A stretch of DNA of 64,000 nt from Acidobacteriota bacterium (GCA_013289875.1 JABCZC010000006.1:43051-107050); one strand, 5' to 3'; counted from the stretch's first letter, positions 18,687-28,949 are shown. The notes: generated by a model from the sequence alone, not told the origin. Numbers and translations: made by a program.

Positions 18687-20135
18687 TCACAACAGGCCGC
18701 GAGCCTTGACTTCGAGATATTGGTTAATGGCGTCAGCCTTCACCGTGCCCGGGGTGGTTTCTACTACGAGTACGCCCTGGGCGCGCAGGCGCGCGAGGAT
18801 TTCGCGGCGGCGCTCCAGAATTTCGGTGGCGGCGGTCGAGACGAACATCTGTTCGACATTTGCCGGGTCGCGGTTGGCAATCTGCTGCAGTTCCGGATGC
18901 CCCAACACCACCAGCAGAACCATATGCCGGCGGGCGAGATCGGCTGCGGCGTCGACGACCTCGGGGCGGCGTGCGCTGTCGGCGAGTTCAGTGATCCACA
19001 GGATCAGTCCGCGGCGTCGCTGCAGGTGTTTCAGTCGCGCGGCAGCGGAGAGGTGGCTGGCTTCAGAGCCCTCCGCTCTTACCTGCGAGAGCGAATCGAC
19101 GAATTGCCGCAGGTGGCCCGCGCCGGAAGCAGGTAGAAGCTGCTGCTGGATTCTGCGCCCATAGACGAGCAGCGCAGCCTTGTCTCCCGCCTGCATCACG
19201 GCCTGGGCGAGCGCGATCGCTGCGCCGGAGGCCTGGTCGAGCTGAGTGACAGTAAGGAGAAAGTTGTCGTCCGACGGCCGGTCGCGAAACGACTCCTTTA
19301 GCTGGGTTGCCGCTGCTTTACGCCGAATCTCAAAGGCGGTGCGCGATAGCCGCCCGGCGTCGAGAACGATCCATACCTGCTGGCTGCGCTCGGTGGTGAA
19401 TTCGCGGGTGATCAACTTGCCCCGCCGCGCCGTGGCCGGCCACGCGATGTTGCGCAGTTCGTCGCCGCGTTGATACTCCCGCAGGCTTTCGAATTCGCGT
19501 CCCAACCCCCGCAGACGCAAACGTCGTTTCTGCAGGGCGATCTGGCGAATTCGTAACAGATACATTGCCGTATCTTCGGGCGAGCGCTCCATGGGTGGAT
19601 AGAGGCGAATATTCTGTTCGAGATCGGCGGCAGCCCAGCGCTCGGCGAGCCCGAGCGCTCCGCGATAGCGAAGGTGGACCTTCCCCAGCGTGACGTCTCC
19701 ACGGGTATTCGGTGCGCATTCAATCGTGAGCTGCGCAGCATCGCGCGGATAAGCGAGCACGCGCTGCGTGGCCGGCATCGGATCGAGCGCGGGATGGAGC
19801 GCATCCGTTACCCGGATTTCGAGAATCTGGTTCGAACCCTGCGTGACTTCGATGGTGACCGCCGTGGGCTCTCCCAGGACCGGCGAATTATCGAAGCGGC
19901 GTTCGACGCTGATCTTGCCGGGCGCGGGGAGAAGCGCGGCATCGAGAATGGTCAGCAGCATAACCAATATGTCCCAGGCGAGCATGGCCCAGATCCAGCG
20001 CGGGTGAAAAAAGCCGGGAGTGGAGAGAAGACATCCGGCCGCCAGCAGCAGCAGGGCACGCGGGGTGAGCGCGTAACCCAGACGGTGCGCGCGAGCGGCA
20101 GCTCGAAGGGGCGGCGGGACGAGGGTCTGAATCAC
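18687..20135 (-). CDS. DUF58 domain-containing protein of the MoxR operon
   Basis: The 482-residue protein has two hydrophobic segments near residues 25-65, a beta-rich stretch (ISVERRFDNSPVLGEPTAVTIEV), and the DUF58 signature ELRNIAWPATARRGKLITREF followed by QQVWIVLDAGR, a VWA-like fold. DUF58 proteins are encoded with MoxR AAA+ ATPases and are thought to be substrates or partners that help mature envelope complexes. The start is GTG at 20135, 21 bp after the MoxR stop. It is the last gene of a five-gene minus-strand operon. The biochemical role in this operon type has not been defined. Confidence 0.9.
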   Translation of the reverse strand: MIQTLVPPPLRAAARAHRLGYALTPRALLLLAAGCLLSTPGFFHPRWIWAMLAWDILVMLLTILDAALLPAPGKISVERRFDNSPVLGEPTAVTIEVTQGSNQILEIRVTDALHPALDPMPATQRVLAYPRDAAQLTIECAPNTRGDVTLGKVHLRYRGALGLAERWAAADLEQNIRLYPPMERSPEDTAMYLLRIRQIALQKRRLRLRGLGREFESLREYQRGDELRNIAWPATARRGKLITREFTTERSQQVWIVLDAGRLSRTAFEIRRKAAATQLKESFRDRPSDDNFLLTVTQLDQASGAAIALAQAVMQAGDKAALLVYGRRIQQQLLPASGAGHLRQFVDSLSQVRAEGSEASHLSAAARLKHLQRRRGLILWITELADSARRPEVVDAAADLARRHMVLLVVLGHPELQQIANRDPANVEQMFVSTAATEILERRREILARLRAQGVLVVETTPGTVKADAINQYLEVKARGLL

Positions 20136-20156
20136 GAAAAGCTCACGATCATCGCA

Positions 20157-21152
20157 CTATTTCGGAAGCGGCACGGCGGCCAGAATATCTCTGAGGACGC
20201 GGTCGGGATCGAAACCTTCGAGCTCGACTTCCGGCTTAAGGATGAGGCGGTGACGCAGGCAGGGAAGCGTGGCCTCTTTTACATCGTCGGGGATGAGGTA
20301 GTTGCGCCCGTCCTTGGTGGCATAACCCTTGGCCACAATGAGCAACCCGGCGGCGGCGCGAGGGCTGGCGCCGAGTGAGATGGCTGGCCACTCCCGCGTG
20401 CGGCGAACAACGGCGAGAAGGTAGTCGAACATGGCGGGCTCTACACGCACGCGGCGCACCTCCTGCCGCGCCGCGGCAAGCTCGGCGAAGGTCACGCTTT
20501 CGAGCGGAGACTGTTCCAGGTGCGTGCCCTCAAGCGAAGCGTGGTGGCGTTCAAGCACGGTGCGCTCCTGGTCGGCAGTCGGGTAGCCGACCTGGATCTT
20601 GAGCAGAAAGCGGTCGAGCTGGGCTTCCGGAAGTGGATAAGTACCCTCGAACTCCAGAGGATTTTGCGTGGCGAAGACGGTGAAGTATTCGTCGAGCACA
20701 TGGGTTTCACCGTCCAGGGTCACCTGGCGCTCCTCCATGCTCTCCAGAAGTGCCGCCTGGGTGCGCGGCGGCATGCGGTTGATTTCGTCGGCGAGCAGAA
20801 ACTGGGTGAAGACCGGTCCCTTGTGGAAGCTGAAATCGTTGGTCTTGAGCGAAAAGACGCTGGTGCCGAGGATGTCGGCGGGCATCATGTCGGGCGTACC
20901 CTGCACGCGCCGGAAGTCGAGCGACAGGAAGCGCGCGAGAGTCTTGACGGTGAGCGTCTTGGCCACTCCAGGGACGCCTTCGACCAGAGCATGGCCTCCG
21001 CAGAGCAGGGTGAGCAGAGCCTGGTCGATCATTTCCACCTGGCCGGAGATGACTTTGCCCAACTCCGCGCGGCCTTTCTCAAAAAGATTGACGGCGGCGC
21101 GCGCTTCGGGTTGTGCTTGCTGCCGGTCTTGCTCTGGCCCTTCTTCAGTCAC
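20157..21152 (-). CDS. MoxR-family AAA+ ATPase
   Basis: This 331-residue cytoplasmic chaperone-like ATPase has Walker [16 protein letters not shown] near residue 60, Walker [20 protein letters not shown] near residue 120, sensor 1 in [19 protein letters not shown], and the C-terminal lid with [10 protein letters not shown] (sensor 2 arginine). MoxR ATPases remodel or activate VWA/DUF58 partners. It starts with GTG at 21152, overlapping the end of the DUF4350 gene by 8 bp, and precedes DUF58 by 21 bp, so translation is coupled. The length is normal. Confidence 0.95.
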   Translation of the reverse strand: MTEEGPEQDRQQAQPEARAAVNLFEKGRAELGKVISGQVEMIDQALLTLLCGGHALVEGVPGVAKTLTVKTLARFLSLDFRRVQGTPDMMPADILGTSVFSLKTNDFSFHKGPVFTQFLLADEINRMPPRTQAALLESMEERQVTLDGETHVLDEYFTVFATQNPLEFEGTYPLPEAQLDRFLLKIQVGYPTADQERTVLERHHASLEGTHLEQSPLESVTFAELAAARQEVRRVRVEPAMFDYLLAVVRRTREWPAISLGASPRAAAGLLIVAKGYATKDGRNYLIPDDVKEATLPCLRHRLILKPEVELEGFDPDRVLRDILAAVPLPK

Positions 21153-22365
21153 GCGATTCTCCGTTCGTGGATGTTGGATTGGAATGTCTCATGATCGCGG
21201 CAAGCCTTGCGATGTGTCCATCGATGCGCTTTACAAGCTCGAGTCCGCTGCGCGCGCTGTACTTCGCGAATTCAGCCTGCTGCGTAGCTTTCAGGTCGGC
21301 GATAACGTCGGGCGAGGCGTAGTGGAAGCGCTGGGCGACAGCATCGGCGATGATCTCCGGCGAGGAGCGCAGCGTTTCACGGGGAATTCCACCTTCATAT
21401 TCCAGGAAATGAAAGAGGCGGCGCTCGGCGCAGCCTGTGGCGACGTTCACGGCTCCCGCCTTGCGGTAGAGGTCGCCCATGGACTCGGCGAACTCCAGCG
21501 GCGAGGTGCGTGGAGCCCGGACCAGCGTGCGCAGCGGCCCGTTGCGGCGTCCGAAGCTGAAGACGAGCAGTGCCGCAACCGCGGCCAGTTGCCAGCCGAG
21601 AGCGGCGACGGGGGTTCCAGCGGCGGTGGCCCACAGGTCCCTGCGGGCTCCGTGGATGTATTCATCAAAAAGGATGAGACGGACGGGTTGCCCTGCGTCG
21701 CCCGGAGATCCGATGCCCGCGAGGAACAGCCTGAGATTGGCATCGTTTTTCAGGCCGCGGTTGCTGAGTGGCGCGGACGAGCTCCACCAGACGACTTCGC
21801 CTTTACCCACGGCGTAGTGAACGACCACCGCGTCGTCTCCGCAGCTTTGGTCGACACGGACGCTGGGATCATCCGAGTTCCAGCGAACTGGGATAGGTAT
21901 GCCGATGCGCCCGGCGCGAGCGAGGGAGCTGAGTCCCTGAGGGGTGGTGTAGCAAAGACTCGTGTAGAGGTGGCCCGGCGCTGCAATGTGCGAATCGGGC
22001 AGCATCGCGGCGCTGATTGGGCCAGTGGCCAGGATTCGTCCTCCGCGTTTGAGGAAGTCGCTGATGCCAGCCTTTTCCTTTAGCAGATCGGAGGGATAGG
22101 CCTCGGCCAGAATGAGCGTCGTGTCCGGGGCATCGACTTGACTAAGATCGCGGGCGGGCCTGTCCCAGCGTTCGGTACGGTATCCCAGCTGAGCGAGCAG
22201 GAGCCATGCGGCCTTCGTGCCCTGGGCTCCGCTGTTGTCGGTACTGGGGGTGGGGTCATTGTCCTGGCGCGCTGGGGCGAAGAAGGCCCCGGCGATGATG
22301 ATGGCAAGGACCACGAGAGTGACGCCGATGAGAATGCGGGTGTCGCCGGTGAGTTTCCTCTTCAT
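21145..22365 (-). CDS. DUF4350 domain-containing membrane protein
   Basis: This 406-residue protein has a membrane segment near the N-terminus ([20 protein letters not shown]) and another near residues 278-295 ([20 protein letters not shown]). In between lies the DUF4350 GATase-like domain ([44 protein letters not shown]). Such proteins sit in MoxR operons and are thought to act at the membrane with the MoxR-DUF58 pair; no enzymatic role is known. Its ATG at 22365 overlaps the DUF4129 stop by 4 bp (ATGA), and its 3' end overlaps MoxR by 8 bp, so the three are tightly coupled. Confidence 0.88.
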   Translation of the reverse strand: MKRKLTGDTRILIGVTLVVLAIIIAGAFFAPARQDNDPTPSTDNSGAQGTKAAWLLLAQLGYRTERWDRPARDLSQVDAPDTTLILAEAYPSDLLKEKAGISDFLKRGGRILATGPISAAMLPDSHIAAPGHLYTSLCYTTPQGLSSLARAGRIGIPIPVRWNSDDPSVRVDQSCGDDAVVVHYAVGKGEVVWWSSSAPLSNRGLKNDANLRLFLAGIGSPGDAGQPVRLILFDEYIHGARRDLWATAAGTPVAALGWQLAAVAALLVFSFGRRNGPLRTLVRAPRTSPLEFAESMGDLYRKAGAVNVATGCAERRLFHFLEYEGGIPRETLRSSPEIIADAVAQRFHYASPDVIADLKATQQAEFAKYSARSGLELVKRIDGHIARLAAIMRHSNPTSTNGESRD

Positions 22366-23342
22366 GCGACTCTCAACTGCTCATGGAGTTCGAGAGCGTT
22401 CTCGTAGTCGCGCTGGGCCGCCGGATTCAGGCCATACCAGATGCGCTCGAAGACGCGTGTCTGCTCGCGCAAAAGGCTCCAGCGCGGCGAGCCCAGTTCG
22501 AGTAATGCAAGATACTCGCGCGGCGTGCGCGAGCGATTGGGAGTCCAGTAACGGCGGCCTTCCAGCATGACGATGGTCGCCCAATACAGGCAGTGGATGG
22601 CCTCGCGCCACTCGTGATGCGCGGCCCGCTCCTCGGCCTGAATGCGCCAGTTGCGGGAGACCTCTTCCCAGGCCTCCAACTGGCGGGCGGACTCGAGCCG
22701 CACGGCCAGCCGCTGGCGCTGGAACACGCGCATGGCCCACAAGGCAAGTCCGGCGAAAGCGACCGAAATCAGACCCCATTCGAGGAGAGGACCGATCCAG
22801 GGCGAGCGTTGCCCGAATTTGGCGACGTTGCCAAAGAGGCTGTCGAGCCACAAGAAGAAACGGGCGATCACGCGCTCCCAGATCGAGTGCTCTTCTACGG
22901 TCACAAATTCGGGATGGGCCAGGATGGTGTCGGTGCGTCTGCGGGCCTCGGCGAACTTGGATACTGATGGCTGGGCGGTTGCGTCCCGTAAGGCGTCCTC
23001 GAGCCGTTCCGCTGCCGCGCCGAGATTACCGTCGCGGTCTTGGGCTTTAGTATCCTGCGCCTGCTTCAGCGTTTTCCGGAGCCAGTCGTAGCGCCCCTCA
23101 AACTGGTTCACGTTGGCTCGTGAGCCGAGCGACTGCAGCGTAACCTGGTCGTCGCTCCCCACCTGATCGGGGTCACACGCCGGAGCGCTTGCCTGGCATT
23201 TCTGCACAAGCGTGCGCAGGCTTTCGAGGTGCGCTGTGTATTCGGCGAAAGTGGCCACCTTGAGAGCAAGCACGGGGACGGCCGTTAGTGCGGCCAATAG
23301 GAAGGCGAAGAGATGGAGCTTGCTTCGGCTCACAGATGCCAT
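22362..23342 (-). CDS. DUF4129 domain-containing membrane protein
   Basis: The 326-residue protein has an N-terminal signal or anchor (LFAFLLAALTAVPVLALKVA), a helical extracytoplasmic part with two cysteines (KCQASAPACDPD), a membrane segment near residues 185-205, and a cytoplasmic C-terminal domain of the DUF4129 kind. That domain shows AIHCLYWATIVMLEGRRYW, RTPREYLALL, and FERIWYGLNPA. DUF4129 occurs with transglutaminase-like and MoxR-DUF58 genes. It overlaps DUF4350 by 4 bp and follows the multi-pass membrane protein gene by 40 bp. The function is unknown apart from membership in this conserved envelope operon. Confidence 0.85.
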   Translation of the reverse strand: MASVSRSKLHLFAFLLAALTAVPVLALKVATFAEYTAHLESLRTLVQKCQASAPACDPDQVGSDDQVTLQSLGSRANVNQFEGRYDWLRKTLKQAQDTKAQDRDGNLGAAAERLEDALRDATAQPSVSKFAEARRRTDTILAHPEFVTVEEHSIWERVIARFFLWLDSLFGNVAKFGQRSPWIGPLLEWGLISVAFAGLALWAMRVFQRQRLAVRLESARQLEAWEEVSRNWRIQAEERAAHHEWREAIHCLYWATIVMLEGRRYWTPNRSRTPREYLALLELGSPRWSLLREQTRVFERIWYGLNPAAQRDYENALELHEQLRVA

Positions 23343-23382
23343 TCAGTTTAAGGCAATTTTGCAGGGTTTGTTGAGCCCGACT

Positions 23383-24426
23383 CTAGTTGGGACTGGAGCT
23401 TTCTTCCTCGGGGGGACGCAGGCCTTGTGCTGGCTCGGGCGCGAAGGCGGGTGCGGGTGGCAGTGCAGGCGCGATCGGTGTGGGCGCGATTTTCGTCATC
23501 ATCCACTCAATGTCGAAGCCCTCACGGCGCACCCGCTCGTCGATGTAGAAGAGGCAGATGGCGATCGCGCCAAGTGGCCCGACGAGGGTTCCGGTGACAA
23601 AGCCGATCGCCAGGCTGATGGCGTGCGTGAAGAAGGCCTCAGAGCCGCGGGCGCGAATGGCGAAGTAGGCAAGGGGAGCCTGGATAGCTCCAATCACCAG
23701 GTAGAGCGCGAAAAGAAAGACGAACAGCAGAAAGATACGGAACTTGCGATCGACCAGGAGCAGCTTGCTACGTTTGATCGAGGCGCGAACCTTCAGCGAT
23801 TCGACGACCGCCGCGGGCACTGCGAGCGAAACCCGGATATAGGCCCAGATCGCATACACCAGGGAAAAGAACGCCACGATATAGAGCAGGCCGGCGGTGA
23901 GATTCGCACTGGCTGATCCGCGTCTGGCGGCCTGGTATCCGATACCGATGGAGACAAGAATGACTGGCAGCCAGAACCCCGCCCAGACTTGCCGTAGCAC
24001 GATGAGTGTATAGCGGAACCAGTGTCTGCCGGCGGTCTTATATGCAATCTTGATCGTCGCCGGTTCGCCAAGATAGACCGCCGAAACGGCCCATGTAGTC
24101 GCCGCCTGGGTAATTCCGTAAAGAACGAGTGAAAGGATGGAGGAAACCAATGCCAGGGCAAGCGAAATGGCCTGCGTTTTATAAAGGTTGATGCCGGTGT
24201 GGATCTGAACGCTTTGGTGGGCCGAATACCACAGGCGGAGAGACTGGGTTACGACGTTGACGCCGGCGGGTAGCATGGCGAGTCCGGCGAAAAGGGTGAA
24301 GCGTGAGCGGTAGAGCTGGAAGGTGCGGTCGAGGACCTCACCCGTCGAGAGAGGCCGCAGGTCGAAATGAGCCGGAGTGGCCGGTACCTGTGCACCGCTG
24401 TCGCTCCAACTGTTGCTGCTGGCCAT
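23383..24426 (-). CDS. Multi-pass membrane protein opening the MoxR operon
   Basis: The 347-residue protein has about six or seven hydrophobic segments between residues 40 and 295. They are preceded by FDLRPLSTGEVLDRTFQLYRSR-like text, a motif seen at the start of glycerophosphodiesterase-associated and other 'GDPD membrane domain' proteins. The C-terminal 50 residues are alanine- and proline-rich and probably disordered. No catalytic residues are apparent. It is the promoter-proximal gene of the MoxR/DUF58 operon (40 bp before DUF4129), with ATG at 24426. A role as membrane platform for the MoxR complex is inference from position only. Confidence 0.8.
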   Translation of the reverse strand: MASSNSWSDSGAQVPATPAHFDLRPLSTGEVLDRTFQLYRSRFTLFAGLAMLPAGVNVVTQSLRLWYSAHQSVQIHTGINLYKTQAISLALALVSSILSLVLYGITQAATTWAVSAVYLGEPATIKIAYKTAGRHWFRYTLIVLRQVWAGFWLPVILVSIGIGYQAARRGSASANLTAGLLYIVAFFSLVYAIWAYIRVSLAVPAAVVESLKVRASIKRSKLLLVDRKFRIFLLFVFLFALYLVIGAIQAPLAYFAIRARGSEAFFTHAISLAIGFVTGTLVGPLGAIAICLFYIDERVRREGFDIEWMMTKIAPTPIAPALPPAPAFAPEPAQGLRPPEEESSSPN

Positions 24427-24704
24427 GAAAATGTCGCTCTATGGGAGTTGCTCGACGATAGTAGCACGGATACAGAGAATTTCCCCAAAGCGAAGCAAAA
24501 TCACGTAGCATCAATAGAGTGCCTGTGTGTTGAGTCGATCTTCCGCTCGTTTTCTTCCCGACCCAAGCGATTTTCGCGAAAGTTAGACCCAGGAGGGTCG
24601 TGGCGTTGACTTTTTCCGTCTATCTAAGAACAGAGTGGCGCGGTGAGAGCTGATTGACCGCAAGTTTCGCAGGCGTCAATTTTTCAAGCATTGAGGTAGT
24701 TTGA

Positions 24705-25691
24705 TTGTCGCAAAACCGGTGTCTGGCGCTTGCGTCGCTAATTTTCGTTTCATTGTCGTGTGTGCGGGCGGCGCGAGCCCAGGCGGAGGACTTTCATCCC
24801 AGCATTCCCAACGTCATTTTCGCAGCGGCTAATCCATCCCCTGTAATCTCCGCTGCCGTTAGCCCGGCTACAGACCTTCCCGATGACCCATCCGCACCCT
24901 TGCAGCAGAGCCAGCCAACCGCGCCCCAGCCCGCCGACTCTTCCGCTCCGCCTGCCGCCAATCCCGGCCAGATATCCTCCGAGGATCAGCTCAAGCAGGA
25001 GGAACACCATCGTGTGCTGGGCGTGATGGCGGCCTTCAATACGACCACCAATCGCGACGCCCTGCCGCTGACCCCCGGCCAGAAATTCCAGTTGTTCTTC
25101 AAGAGCCAGACTGATCCCTGGCCCTTTGGATTGGCCGCTGTCATCGCGGGCTTCAACCAGGCGGAGAATACCCCTAAAGAATACGGACAGGGCATGCAGG
25201 GCTATGGCAAGCGACTGGGCGCCTCTTACACCGACTCCTTTATCGGCAACTTCTGGGGTAATGCTGTGCTGACTAGTTGGTGGCACGAAGATCCCCGTTA
25301 TTTTCAGAAAGGCACGGGTACTTACACCCACCGCTTTCTCTGGGCTGCAACAGCCACCGTGTGGTGCAGGAGGGATAACGGAAGCTGGGGACCAAACTAC
25401 GCCAACGTAGCCGGCAATCTGATTGGCGCGGCCATCGCCAACGTCTATTATCCGGCGTCGTATCGCACCGTCGGCGATACCATTACCCGCGGCCTGAGCG
25501 TCACCGCGCAGGGCATCATAGGCGCCGAGGTCATCGAGTTCTGGCCCGACATCGTCCGCCACTACGAGAAGAACCGCGCCGCCAAAATGGCGAACGGTGC
25601 CGCCCAGCAGGATGCCCAGGCCGCTCAGAAGGCCGCACAGCAGAATACCTCCACCCCGACTCCCGCAGGCGACCCGCCTAAGCAGCCATAG
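24705..25691 (+). CDS. Acidobacterial secreted/outer-membrane-associated protein of unknown function
   Basis: The 328-residue product has a signal peptide (cleavage near RAARAQ), then a proline- and alanine-rich linker of about 60 residues. A conserved domain follows, with QGMQGYGKRLGASYTDSF, SWWHEDPRYFQKGTGTYTHR and NVYYPASYRTVGDTITRG. I recall this pattern as a widespread acidobacterial protein family without a known role. The tail is rich in alanine and glutamine. The start is TTG at 24705 with GAGGT seven bases upstream; no ATG gives a signal peptide. It diverges from the MoxR operon across 278 bp. Glycine- and aromatic-rich blocks hint at an outer membrane location, but that is only inference. 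Confidence 0.78.
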   Translation: MSQNRCLALASLIFVSLSCVRAARAQAEDFHPSIPNVIFAAANPSPVISAAVSPATDLPDDPSAPLQQSQPTAPQPADSSAPPAANPGQISSEDQLKQEEHHRVLGVMAAFNTTTNRDALPLTPGQKFQLFFKSQTDPWPFGLAAVIAGFNQAENTPKEYGQGMQGYGKRLGASYTDSFIGNFWGNAVLTSWWHEDPRYFQKGTGTYTHRFLWAATATVWCRRDNGSWGPNYANVAGNLIGAAIANVYYPASYRTVGDTITRGLSVTAQGIIGAEVIEFWPDIVRHYEKNRAAKMANGAAQQDAQAAQKAAQQNTSTPTPAGDPPKQP

Positions 25692-25775
25692 CAGCCCCGC
25701 TCCGACCCGTTGACGCAGTCATGCGTTAATCTTCAGTCTGGTATCGTTCTCGCCCGATCGCCATTTCTGACTCGC

Positions 25776-28700
25776 ATGAAAATCCTTTTCCGCTCCCTGC
25801 TCCTGCTCTTTGCGTTGCTTCCGACCCTCGCCGCCCACGCCTCCAAAGTGGTCGTCTTCTCCGAGCCCGGATTCCCCGCTGCTGACTCCACCGCGCCCAC
25901 AGAGCCCCAGCTGCAGGCCGCACTCCCCGGAGCCACCTTCGCTTCCGCCTCCCAGCTGCCCGCTGCGCTCGCCGATGCCGACCTGCTCGTCATGCCCTAC
26001 GGATCGGCTTGGCCCGAAATGCAGTGGAAGCCGATCCTCGAATACCTCGACGGCGGTGGAAACCTGCTGGTGTTGGGTGGCAAGCCCTTCACGCGCGCGG
26101 CGTGGCGCGACGGTGCGGGCTGGCATCTGCGTGCACCCAGCGTGGCGGAATCTCTCGAACTCTTTATTCACGATTACCAGGAGACGCCAGGCTCTGACGG
26201 CCTGAGGTTCGAGGCCAACTCTGACGTGCTGCCAGCGTTGCCGGAGTTTTCCTGGAAGCTTGCATACAGCCCGGTACTGCGGTTGTCGGTGGTGCAGAAA
26301 TACAATCGCGACGGCTCGACTGGCGAGCAGGACGCCGACCTCACGACACTGGCTTGGGGCACCCGGAACGGTCATAAGCTGGCGGCGCCTGTATTCGAGA
26401 TCGATCACAACCGGTTCCGCTTCGTTGGCGGACGGTGGATTTTTGCCACCTGTGATCCGGGCGACGGATTCTTCGGGAACGCTAAGTTGTTGGCCGGGCT
26501 GGCGGAGCTCGCGACTCGCAAGGCCGACCGTTTCACCTTTCGCCCGCATGTGCCTTTGTTTTTGCCCGGCGAGCCGCTCGGCTTTGCCTTTGAACCAGCC
26601 GGTTCGGGATGGCCTGGCGGTGACCAGCTGCGCATCCGCGTGACGGCGGAACAGGGCAGCACGCCTCTTGACCTGACGCTTCCAGCAGATACGAGCCAGC
26701 CGCTTGTTTTGCCTGCGGCAGCGGCCTCGGGGCGCGGGCTGCACTCCGTTGAAGCGACATTGCTGCGCAATGGCAAGCCGTTGCGAGTGTATCGCTCCGG
26801 TTTCTGGATGCGCGACTGGCAGTATTTGATCAGCGGGCCGAAGCTGACCGTGGGCACGGATTATTTCGACCTCGACGGCAAGCCGCTGCCGGTCGTCGGC
26901 ACAACCTATATGTCGAGCGATGTAGCCCGTCTCTACCTCTCCAAGCCCAATGCCTGGGTGTGGGATCAGGACATGGCGCAGATTCACGGCGAGGGTCTGA
27001 ACATGATCCGCAGCGGTCTGTGGAGCGGATGGGACCCGCTGCTGGCACCGGATGGCGAGATGAGCGAGGACGCGCTGCGCACCATTGAGGCGTTTCTGAT
27101 GTGCGCACGGCATAATCATCTGCCCGTCCAGTTCAATCTCTTCGCCTTCCTGCCCGAAAACCTCGGCGGCGTGAATGCCTATCTGGATCCTGTCGCGTGG
27201 CAGGCGCAGTCGCGATACGTGAGTTCGATCGCCGGGCGCTTTCACTCGGTGCCGTTCCTCGCCTGGGACCTGATCAACGAGCCCAGCGCGAACACCAATC
27301 TCTGGAAGACTCAGCCGGCCGGAGATCCATTCGAGCAGACGGCTTGGCGCAAGTGGCTTGCCGCGCGCTATCCCGACCAGGCGGCGCTGCTCGATGCATG
27401 GGCCGAGCCGTCGTTCGGGATCGGAAGGAATCTGCAGCTCAAACCGACGACCGCGTCTCCGGACATGGCGGCGCAGGACCCGTTCGCGCTTCCCGAGGCA
27501 GGAGCGTTCGGCTTCGATGCGGTGCGCTCGGGATACAACCCGCTCAAGGTGTACGACTACTTCCTGTTCACGCAATCTATTTTCGTCGACTGGGTGAAGC
27601 GGACGCGCGAGGTGATTCGCGCGCAGGGTTCGACCCAGCTAATTACGGTGGGACAGGACGAGGGTGGAGTCTCCGGACGCCTGTCACCCGCCTTCTACTC
27701 GCCGTTGCTCGACTTTACGGCGGAGCACACATGGTGGGATTTTGACGGCATTCTCTGGGCGTCCCTCGCGGCGAAGTTTCCGGGTAAGCCAATGCTGATT
27801 CAGGAAACCGGCGAGCAGCGGCGGCTCATGCAGGATGATCATCTGCGGCTGAGCGCACAGGAAGAAAGCTGGCAGCTCGAGCGCAAGATCTCCATTGCCT
27901 TCGCGCAGGGTGCAGGAGCTCTCGAGTGGGTTTGGAACGTGAACAGCTACATGTCGAACGATAACGAGATTACGATTGGAGCCGTGCGTCCGGACGGTAC
28001 GGAGAAGCCCGAAGCTGAGGTTCTGAGTGCGTTTGCGGCCTTTGCCGCGAAGAGCCCGGCGAGCTTCACCCATATCGCAGCTCCGCAGGTGGCCATGGTG
28101 ACCTCGCAGGCACTGCTCTACAGCGGCATGTATGAGTTGGCACTTGACACGCAGAAGCGCGCGCTGCGGGCACTGGCTTATTACGATCACACGCCCTTTC
28201 GCTTTGTCGCCGAAAACCGCCTTGCCGACCTTGGATCGCCGAAGCTGGTGGTTTTGCCGGCTTCGCAAGCGCTAGGCGACGAAGCTTGGACCGCTCTCAT
28301 GAAATACGTCGAGAACGGAGGCACGCTTCTCGTCAGCGGCCCCGTCCAGCGCAACGAGCACTGGCAGTTTGTCGATCGGCTGGCGCCGTTAGGGGTCAAA
28401 GCGCGTGTCGAGACGCTGGCCGTGCGCCAATCGGAACTCAAACTTGGAGACGAGCCGCCGATTCAGGTGAGCTTCCCGACGCTCGTGCAGCAGTTGCCGA
28501 TCGAGGTGATGCGTTTTGACAATGGCAAATCCGTCGAGGCGATCACGCACGGGTCGGGGCACATTCTCTGGGCTCAGGACCCAGTGGAATTTTCCGAAGA
28601 CTACGAACCAACGGCAGCGCTGTATCGCTATGCCTTGAAATTTGCGGGAGTCGCACCGGGGCTCAGGGAAATTGCTCCGCTTTCGCCTGCGGTGCTCGCG

Positions 28701-28898
28701 TTTCCGACGGTGCTCGACGACGCTGTGCTCTACAGCTTCTCCAACGAGTCTCTGGACGATCAGCCGGTGAACATCGAGGACGCAATAACGCATGCGCCTC
28801 TGCACTTTACGCTGCCGGCACAACGGGGCGCTGCAATTCTGCTACGCAAGAGCGATGGTGCCGTGCTGGCAGCGTACGGGGCGGCGTCTTACAAATGA
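25776..28898 (+). CDS. Secreted clan GH-A glycoside hydrolase with GATase-like domains
   Basis: The 1040-residue protein has a signal peptide (MKILFRSLLLLFALLPTLAA). An N-terminal GATase-like Rossmann domain follows (DLLVMPYGSAWPEMQW, YLDGGGNLLVLGG). A central TIM barrel has the acid/base motif LAWDLINEPS near residue 497 and a nucleophile-type strand KPMLIQETGEQR near residue 672. A second GATase-like domain (LVVLPASQALGDEAW, YVENGGTLLVSGP) lies near residues 820-870 and resembles the beta-galactosidase trimerisation domain. The likely activity is a periplasmic or extracellular beta-glycosidase, beta-galactosidase- or cellulase-like; the exact GH family is uncertain. I prefer the ATG at 25776 over an upstream GTG at 25710 because it opens the signal peptide. 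It follows the previous gene by 84 bp. Confidence 0.85.
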   Translation: MKILFRSLLLLFALLPTLAAHASKVVVFSEPGFPAADSTAPTEPQLQAALPGATFASASQLPAALADADLLVMPYGSAWPEMQWKPILEYLDGGGNLLVLGGKPFTRAAWRDGAGWHLRAPSVAESLELFIHDYQETPGSDGLRFEANSDVLPALPEFSWKLAYSPVLRLSVVQKYNRDGSTGEQDADLTTLAWGTRNGHKLAAPVFEIDHNRFRFVGGRWIFATCDPGDGFFGNAKLLAGLAELATRKADRFTFRPHVPLFLPGEPLGFAFEPAGSGWPGGDQLRIRVTAEQGSTPLDLTLPADTSQPLVLPAAAASGRGLHSVEATLLRNGKPLRVYRSGFWMRDWQYLISGPKLTVGTDYFDLDGKPLPVVGTTYMSSDVARLYLSKPNAWVWDQDMAQIHGEGLNMIRSGLWSGWDPLLAPDGEMSEDALRTIEAFLMCARHNHLPVQFNLFAFLPENLGGVNAYLDPVAWQAQSRYVSSIAGRFHSVPFLAWDLINEPSANTNLWKTQPAGDPFEQTAWRKWLAARYPDQAALLDAWAEPSFGIGRNLQLKPTTASPDMAAQDPFALPEAGAFGFDAVRSGYNPLKVYDYFLFTQSIFVDWVKRTREVIRAQGSTQLITVGQDEGGVSGRLSPAFYSPLLDFTAEHTWWDFDGILWASLAAKFPGKPMLIQETGEQRRLMQDDHLRLSAQEESWQLERKISIAFAQGAGALEWVWNVNSYMSNDNEITIGAVRPDGTEKPEAEVLSAFAAFAAKSPASFTHIAAPQVAMVTSQALLYSGMYELALDTQKRALRALAYYDHTPFRFVAENRLADLGSPKLVVLPASQALGDEAWTALMKYVENGGTLLVSGPVQRNEHWQFVDRLAPLGVKARVETLAVRQSELKLGDEPPIQVSFPTLVQQLPIEVMRFDNGKSVEAITHGSGHILWAQDPVEFSEDYEPTAALYRYALKFAGVAPGLREIAPLSPAVLAFPTVLDDAVLYSFSNESLDDQPVNIEDAITHAPLHFTLPAQRGAAILLRKSDGAVLAAYGAASYK

Positions 28899-28949
28899 CA
28901 CCCCTGGAGTCTCCCTTTGCGCAGCGAATCGCTTCGCGCAAAAAAATAA

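Noticed and set aside
25719..27575. 618-codon open frame on the minus strand
   Set aside because: It lies wholly antisense to the glycoside hydrolase gene, is arginine-rich with no recognisable domain, and is a by-product of GC-rich codon use.
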